Positions 5,836 to 9,429 of a DNA stretch of 9,429 nt are shown in pieces; positions within the stretch are counted from its first letter, which is position 1; every line of letters begins with the position of its first letter. A model generated the notes under the pieces. The model saw only the letters and a list, made by a program, of their open reading frames with translations, did not search any database and was not told where the DNA came from. Source of the stretch: JAIBBG01 sp043748015. Its GTDB lineage: Bacteria; Bacteroidota; Bacteroidia; Flavobacteriales_D; Sanyastnellaceae. The translations under genes and the position numbers were made by a program. The DNA lies in the NCBI GenBank assembly GCA_043748015.1, contig JAYTOA010000058.1:1-9429 (forward strand), given 5' to 3'.

Positions 5836-7227
5836 ATGAAAAATCTGAAGTCCTTCTTCGCCGGTTTTCGTCAGATAGAATTTTTTCCAGTGATAATTGG
5901 CGCGATCCTGCTTGGTTTTGCGGCATGGCAGAATATGTATCCTTTGGTTTATCCGGATACCGGCACTTATGTTTTGTCCGGCATTGAAAGTCGTGTGCCG
6001 GTAGATCGTCCGATTTTGTACGGGCTTTTTCTTCGCCACACAAGTATGCGCGCCACGATGTGGCTTTCACTTTTCGCACAATTACTAATAGTGTCATCCG
6101 TTCTTTTCGCATTCATCAAAACTTATTTTAGAAACAATTCCTACAAAAATATTTTCTATTTCATTCTTGTGCCGCTCATTGGATGCACGGCTATTTCGAT
6201 TAAGTCATCTACGCTCATTCCCGATGTATTCACACCACTTACTATACTGTGCTTCGCTATTCTTTTGCGACGGAATCAGGCGGCTATTTTGAGATTGTGG
6301 TTTATGGCTGTGATGATTTTTTGCATCAGTGTTCATCAAAGTCATTTGATGATTCTGTTGCTTGCGTTTCTGCTCTTTACGCTTTCTGAAATCATTCAGA
6401 ACGGGTGGCAAGAAGTCATTGCAAAGGCCCGTCCATTGTGGTTTTTGCTGCCGATTCTCTTATTCTCCATTGTCGTTACACCGCTACTCAACCTCAGTTA
6501 TAGTGGTAAATTTTTCTGGAGTAAATCAGGAGGAATTTTCATGATGGGAAGATTGGCCGACAATGGAATGTTACAAGATTATTTGAGAAAAAACTGCGAC
6601 GCCCATTCTTATGAAATGTGCAACTATGTTGAAAATATTCCATCCGACTTTTTATGGGATGACAGAAGTCCGTTGCACAAAATGGGAGGCTGGGAAAACC
6701 CATCACTTGAGTACGACCGCATCTTTTGGGATATGATGACAACGCCAAAATATTTCGCTCAATTCTGTTACAAATCCCTGAGTGCATCCGTTGTTCAATT
6801 CTTCACTTTCAATATTTCCTTGCGAGCTGAAAACGATGCTATGGGTCACGATTCACCACCACACTATGCGCTCAGAACAGTTTATAGTCACGAGATGAAT
6901 CAGTATCTGGGATCCAATCAAAATATCAAACGGCTCGACTACACGCCATTAGATATTCGACAAACCTGGTTCATCATAGGATTGTTCTCGCTCTTCGCAC
7001 TCATTAAGATTTCGAAACTCGGTAAGTACACAACAACATTCAACCGTATACTATCCCTCATCTTTTTTTACACACTATCGAATGCAATCGTCTGCGGCAC
7101 ATTGTCCATTCCAAATCCGCGATATCAGACACGCGTATTCTGGCTGATTCCTCTTGTAATATTGATAGTTATTATTTCCATATGGATCAATCATCGCAAA
7201 GAAATTGTGCAGTACTTCAAGGAATAG
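5836..7227 (+). CDS. Uncharacterised multi-pass membrane protein with YPDTGTY motif
   Basis: Membrane protein of 463 residues with about ten hydrophobic segments: seven before residue 221, a large hydrophilic loop at about 222-370, and three more after 375. The first extracytoplasmic loop has YPDTGTY (39-45), where Asp41 occupies the position of the first catalytic acid in GT-C enzymes, followed by VDRPILYGLF (56-65). The large loop contains FMMGRLADNG (235-244), a Cys pair (254 and 262) that could form a disulfide, FLWDDRSPLHKMGGW (272-286), and later IPNPRYQTRVFWLIPL (425-440). These blocks look like those of an unnamed membrane family that I recall from several bacterial phyla, but I cannot name a function. 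A GT-C-like glycosyltransferase role is inferred from topology, motif position and neighbours. It is the only plus-strand gene among minus-strand glycosyltransferase genes and ends 42 bases from the convergent neighbour, with no convincing terminator between them. The ATG at 5836 precedes the first helix. Confidence 0.85.
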   Translation: MKNLKSFFAGFRQIEFFPVIIGAILLGFAAWQNMYPLVYPDTGTYVLSGIESRVPVDRPILYGLFLRHTSMRATMWLSLFAQLLIVSSVLFAFIKTYFRNNSYKNIFYFILVPLIGCTAISIKSSTLIPDVFTPLTILCFAILLRRNQAAILRLWFMAVMIFCISVHQSHLMILLLAFLLFTLSEIIQNGWQEVIAKARPLWFLLPILLFSIVVTPLLNLSYSGKFFWSKSGGIFMMGRLADNGMLQDYLRKNCDAHSYEMCNYVENIPSDFLWDDRSPLHKMGGWENPSLEYDRIFWDMMTTPKYFAQFCYKSLSASVVQFFTFNISLRAENDAMGHDSPPHYALRTVYSHEMNQYLGSNQNIKRLDYTPLDIRQTWFIIGLFSLFALIKISKLGKYTTTFNRILSLIFFYTLSNAIVCGTLSIPNPRYQTRVFWLIPLVILIVIISIWINHRKEIVQYFKE

Positions 7228-7269
7228 AAGGAGGGCAATTTTCTTCACTCAAAAAAGTTTTGCAAACGA

Positions 7270-8877
7270 CTAATCCTTCTTTCTCCTATAGATTACAATA
7301 TCGGATTGGCCTACGAATACTTTCACACAGGACGCTTCGAAAAACTCCTTCCAATGTTGATGCTGAGGTCGAGAAAATTCTATGCTATCATCAGCTTTGA
7401 TCGTAACAAACCAGTTCACTCGTTCCTGCAACTTGCCTTCGAGTAATTCAAGTGAACATTCCCACTGATGATACTCCCAACAGTAAAGATCAGCATCATT
7501 TCGAAACGGCTCACGCCATTGAACAGACGAATATTTTTTTTGACTCCATGCATCAAGCAATAGCGATTTCGATTGTGTTCCAAACACTTTTGGAGCATGC
7601 GCGGTAACCCATTCATTGGAGAAATCGAAAATGCACAATATGCCGGAATGCTGAGGTATAACTTTAGCTGCAGTAGCGATATCAGAGCAGTAGCTCTGAT
7701 GCTTTGCATAATCTCTTTTTAAAAAAAACACTCTATCGATGCTTGTATAAACGAGCACGAGTAATGCCATTGCAATCATCAATCTGTTTCGCAATACCAA
7801 AAATGCGCACACAATAAAGATCATTGTAGTCATAAAAACAAACCGCACAGTAAGTCCACCTCCACCGCCTACTGACGCTTCAGGAACAATAAAACAAGCT
7901 GCGATCAATAGAAGAAAAAAAACAATGAAGATCATCGTCCGCCCATCAAAATTGAAAGGAGATTTAATTTCTTTTCCGCGTAAAGAAGCTACAATTGCAT
8001 AAATACCAATCCACCCAAAGCACGATGCTAATACAATCCAACACCAACGCAGATAGACCCACTCGCGTTCTGAAACACAAGAATTTCCATCCAGAAAAAA
8101 AAGCATGTCCCATATTTCGACCCTTGACTTGTAGATATAACTACCGCTGGGATCATCATTGAATAAAAAAACCAACAACAACGAAATGGGAATCAAAAAC
8201 ACGCAGAACAATTTCAAAATCCATTGTCGGAATTGCCGGCGGCTCATTCTTTTTAAAATGAAATGAAGCGCCAACAGAATTACAAAAGCTGCAATGAAAA
8301 CACAGAAAATAAAAAACGCGATAAGGTGTGAGAAATAAAGACACAAGACTGCCAGCGACAGGCCAATAATGTTGCGCACGCGCGCATTGCTTTCAAGTCT
8401 TAATGTGATGCCAATGCTCAGTAAAAGGAAAATCAATCCATAATTGTAATTGAGAAAACCAAGAATCATTGTCTGATGATAGACAAATAGAAATGCGAGC
8501 AACGACAACAATTTCAAAGTTGGCTTCACCGAAAAAATCATGAATCGAAACGCGAAACAAAAGCCAACGACATAAATACTGAGAAGAATTTTCTCGCAGA
8601 TGAATGCATCAAACTCTGTTGTAAGAAATGCTGTGAAAGGTTGAGAAATCCAATTCGGACTTAAGTCATGATTTACCGCAAATAGTTTTTCAAAAAGCAC
8701 ATTGTCTTCGAACACCAATTCCCAAAGCACCATTCCATTGTAAACATGACCTTGTCCATCTAATGTTGGGAAATATGCCAGGCTCCAGATTGGAAACAAA
8801 AAAAGAAGAACCAATGAAAGGAATATGAAAAACTCCCATCTTTCAAACCGCATGAGAATCCTTTCCAGAGCGACCAT
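7270..8877 (-). CDS. Uncharacterised GT-C-like multi-pass membrane protein
   Basis: Membrane protein of 535 residues with about 11 hydrophobic segments up to residue about 382 and a soluble C-terminal domain (about 385-535). The first loop has FPTLDGQGHVYN (36-47): Asp40 and His44 form a DGxxH motif where GT-C enzymes place their catalytic acid. Other conserved-looking blocks are SPNWISQP (73-80), GFLNYNYG (140-147), SHLIAF (183-188) and a glycine run before TVRFVF (343-348). I recall similar proteins annotated only as hypothetical or glycosyltransferase-like. It starts 9 bases after the stop of the GT2 gene, so the two are surely co-transcribed, suggesting use of the lipid-linked sugar made by GT2. 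A second ATG at 8853 (residue 9) is preceded by GGAAAGGA with a 5-base spacer and may be the true start; the first ATG has no such box. The role is inferred from context. Confidence 0.85.
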   Translation of the reverse strand: MVALERILMRFERWEFFIFLSLVLLFLFPIWSLAYFPTLDGQGHVYNGMVLWELVFEDNVLFEKLFAVNHDLSPNWISQPFTAFLTTEFDAFICEKILLSIYVVGFCFAFRFMIFSVKPTLKLLSLLAFLFVYHQTMILGFLNYNYGLIFLLLSIGITLRLESNARVRNIIGLSLAVLCLYFSHLIAFFIFCVFIAAFVILLALHFILKRMSRRQFRQWILKLFCVFLIPISLLLVFLFNDDPSGSYIYKSRVEIWDMLFFLDGNSCVSEREWVYLRWCWIVLASCFGWIGIYAIVASLRGKEIKSPFNFDGRTMIFIVFFLLLIAACFIVPEASVGGGGGLTVRFVFMTTMIFIVCAFLVLRNRLMIAMALLVLVYTSIDRVFFLKRDYAKHQSYCSDIATAAKVIPQHSGILCIFDFSNEWVTAHAPKVFGTQSKSLLLDAWSQKKYSSVQWREPFRNDADLYCWEYHQWECSLELLEGKLQERVNWFVTIKADDSIEFSRPQHQHWKEFFEASCVKVFVGQSDIVIYRRKKD

Positions 8878-8886
8878 TTCAGCAGT

Positions 8887-9429
8887 TTACTTTAGGTGCT
8901 TTCTGTCGATCACATTGTATTTGAAGATACACCAGAAGGCGCGAAAGCCGTCCTTCCATCCAATCTTTTTTCCCTCCGCATATGTTCTCCCGTAGTATGA
9001 AACGCCAATCTCATAAATACGAATACCTTCAATACGAGAAAGCTTAGCGGTCACCTCAGGCTCGAAACCAAAACGACGTTCCTTCAGCAATAATTTCTTG
9101 GCGATATCAGCACGCATCAATTTGTAACACGTTTCCATATCCGTGAGGTTAAGATTGGTGAACGCATTGCTGGCGAAAGTCAACATTTTGTTTCCAATCG
9201 AATGCCAAAAGAACATAATGCGGTGTGGATTTCCACCCATGAATCGCGAACCATAAACAACGTCGGCACTGTCTTTAAACACGGGCTTCAAGAGATCATT
9301 GAATTCCTCCGGATCGTATTCGAGATCTGCATCCTGCACGATTACATAATCACCTGTAGCTAGTTCGATGGCTTTATGAATTGCTGCACCCTTGCCCTTG
9401 TTCACTGGTTGTTCGAAGTACGAAATATC
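8887..9429 (-). CDS. GT2 glycosyltransferase, polyprenol-phosphate mannose synthase-like (partial)
   Basis: The C-terminal 180 residues of a family 2 glycosyltransferase. The reading frame runs off the right edge at 9429, so the start and roughly the first 50-60 residues of the Rossmann-like domain are missing; the GTG at 9405 is an internal valine, not the start. Residues counted from the edge: NKGKGAAI (10-17), the nucleotide-sugar and metal site QDADLEYDP (32-40; Asp33, Asp35), VVYGSRF (57-63), LTDMETCYK (95-103), RFGFEPEVTAKL (119-130), and YYGRTYAEGKKIGWKDG (145-161). These match the dolichol/polyprenol-phosphate mannose synthase-like group, which moves a sugar from a nucleotide donor to polyprenyl phosphate at the cytoplasmic face. 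No C-terminal membrane helices follow, so it is the soluble, single-domain type. The sugar (mannose, glucose or other) cannot be told. It is followed after 9 bases by the GT-C-like membrane protein. Confidence 0.93.
   Translation of the reverse strand, partial: DISYFEQPVNKGKGAAIHKAIELATGDYVIVQDADLEYDPEEFNDLLKPVFKDSADVVYGSRFMGGNPHRIMFFWHSIGNKMLTFASNAFTNLNLTDMETCYKLMRADIAKKLLLKERRFGFEPEVTAKLSRIEGIRIYEIGVSYYGRTYAEGKKIGWKDGFRAFWCIFKYNVIDRKHLK

Noticed and set aside
7251..7267. Possible minus-strand terminator: 4-bp stem GTTT/AAAC followed by six T on the minus strand
   Set aside because: The stem is only four A/T-rich pairs with a three-base loop, too weak for a supported terminator call.

Overview
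The window looks like a chromosomal fragment from a member of the Bacteroidota, plausibly a Chitinophagales or Sphingobacteriales-type lineage. Four things point that way: the aspartyl-tRNA synthetase N-terminus (RTHTCGELRI), AT-rich sequence without Shine-Dalgarno boxes before most start codons, a TlpA/ResA-like protein with a long non-thioredoxin N-terminal half, and sites resembling the Bacteroidota promoter element TAnnTTTG. This placement comes from recalled family patterns, not from a search. No rRNA, tRNA, insertion sequence, phage gene or CRISPR array was seen.

Left part (1-4062, all + strand). A 244-base leader with a degenerate 8-bp repeat, a small hairpin and a possible promoter precedes aspS. 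The aspS stop overlaps the ATG of a secreted TlpA/ResA-like thioredoxin-fold protein by four bases (ATGA), so the two are probably translationally coupled. A 246-base gap follows; it carries two short arrays with an exact 7-bp period and a promoter-like site. Then comes a BrxA/BrxB-family bacilliredoxin, which suggests that the organism makes bacillithiol. A strong hairpin terminator closes this block. Its T-tract also supplies the stop codon of the convergent gene.

Right part (4113-9429). This is an envelope-glycan or glycosylation block with three large multi-pass membrane proteins that do not look like copies of each other, plus one GT2 glycosyltransferase cut by the right edge. The first (minus strand, 4113-5720) is a GT39/ArnT-like GT-C glycosyltransferase. 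The second (plus strand, 5836-7227) belongs to an uncharacterised membrane family with a YPDTGTY motif. The third (minus strand, 7270-8877) is an uncharacterised GT-C-like protein with a DGxxH motif. It lies 9 bases downstream of the GT2 gene, which resembles dolichol/polyprenol-phosphate mannose synthase. The likely logic is that GT2 loads a sugar on polyprenyl phosphate at the inner face of the membrane, and the GT-C-type proteins transfer lipid-linked sugars on the periplasmic side. That division of labour is inferred from family and neighbourhood.

No defence system or clearly unprecedented system is visible. The most interesting items are the periodic 7- and 8-bp intergenic repeats, the two poorly characterised GT-C-like families, the aspS/thioredoxin coupling, and the terminator fused to a stop codon.
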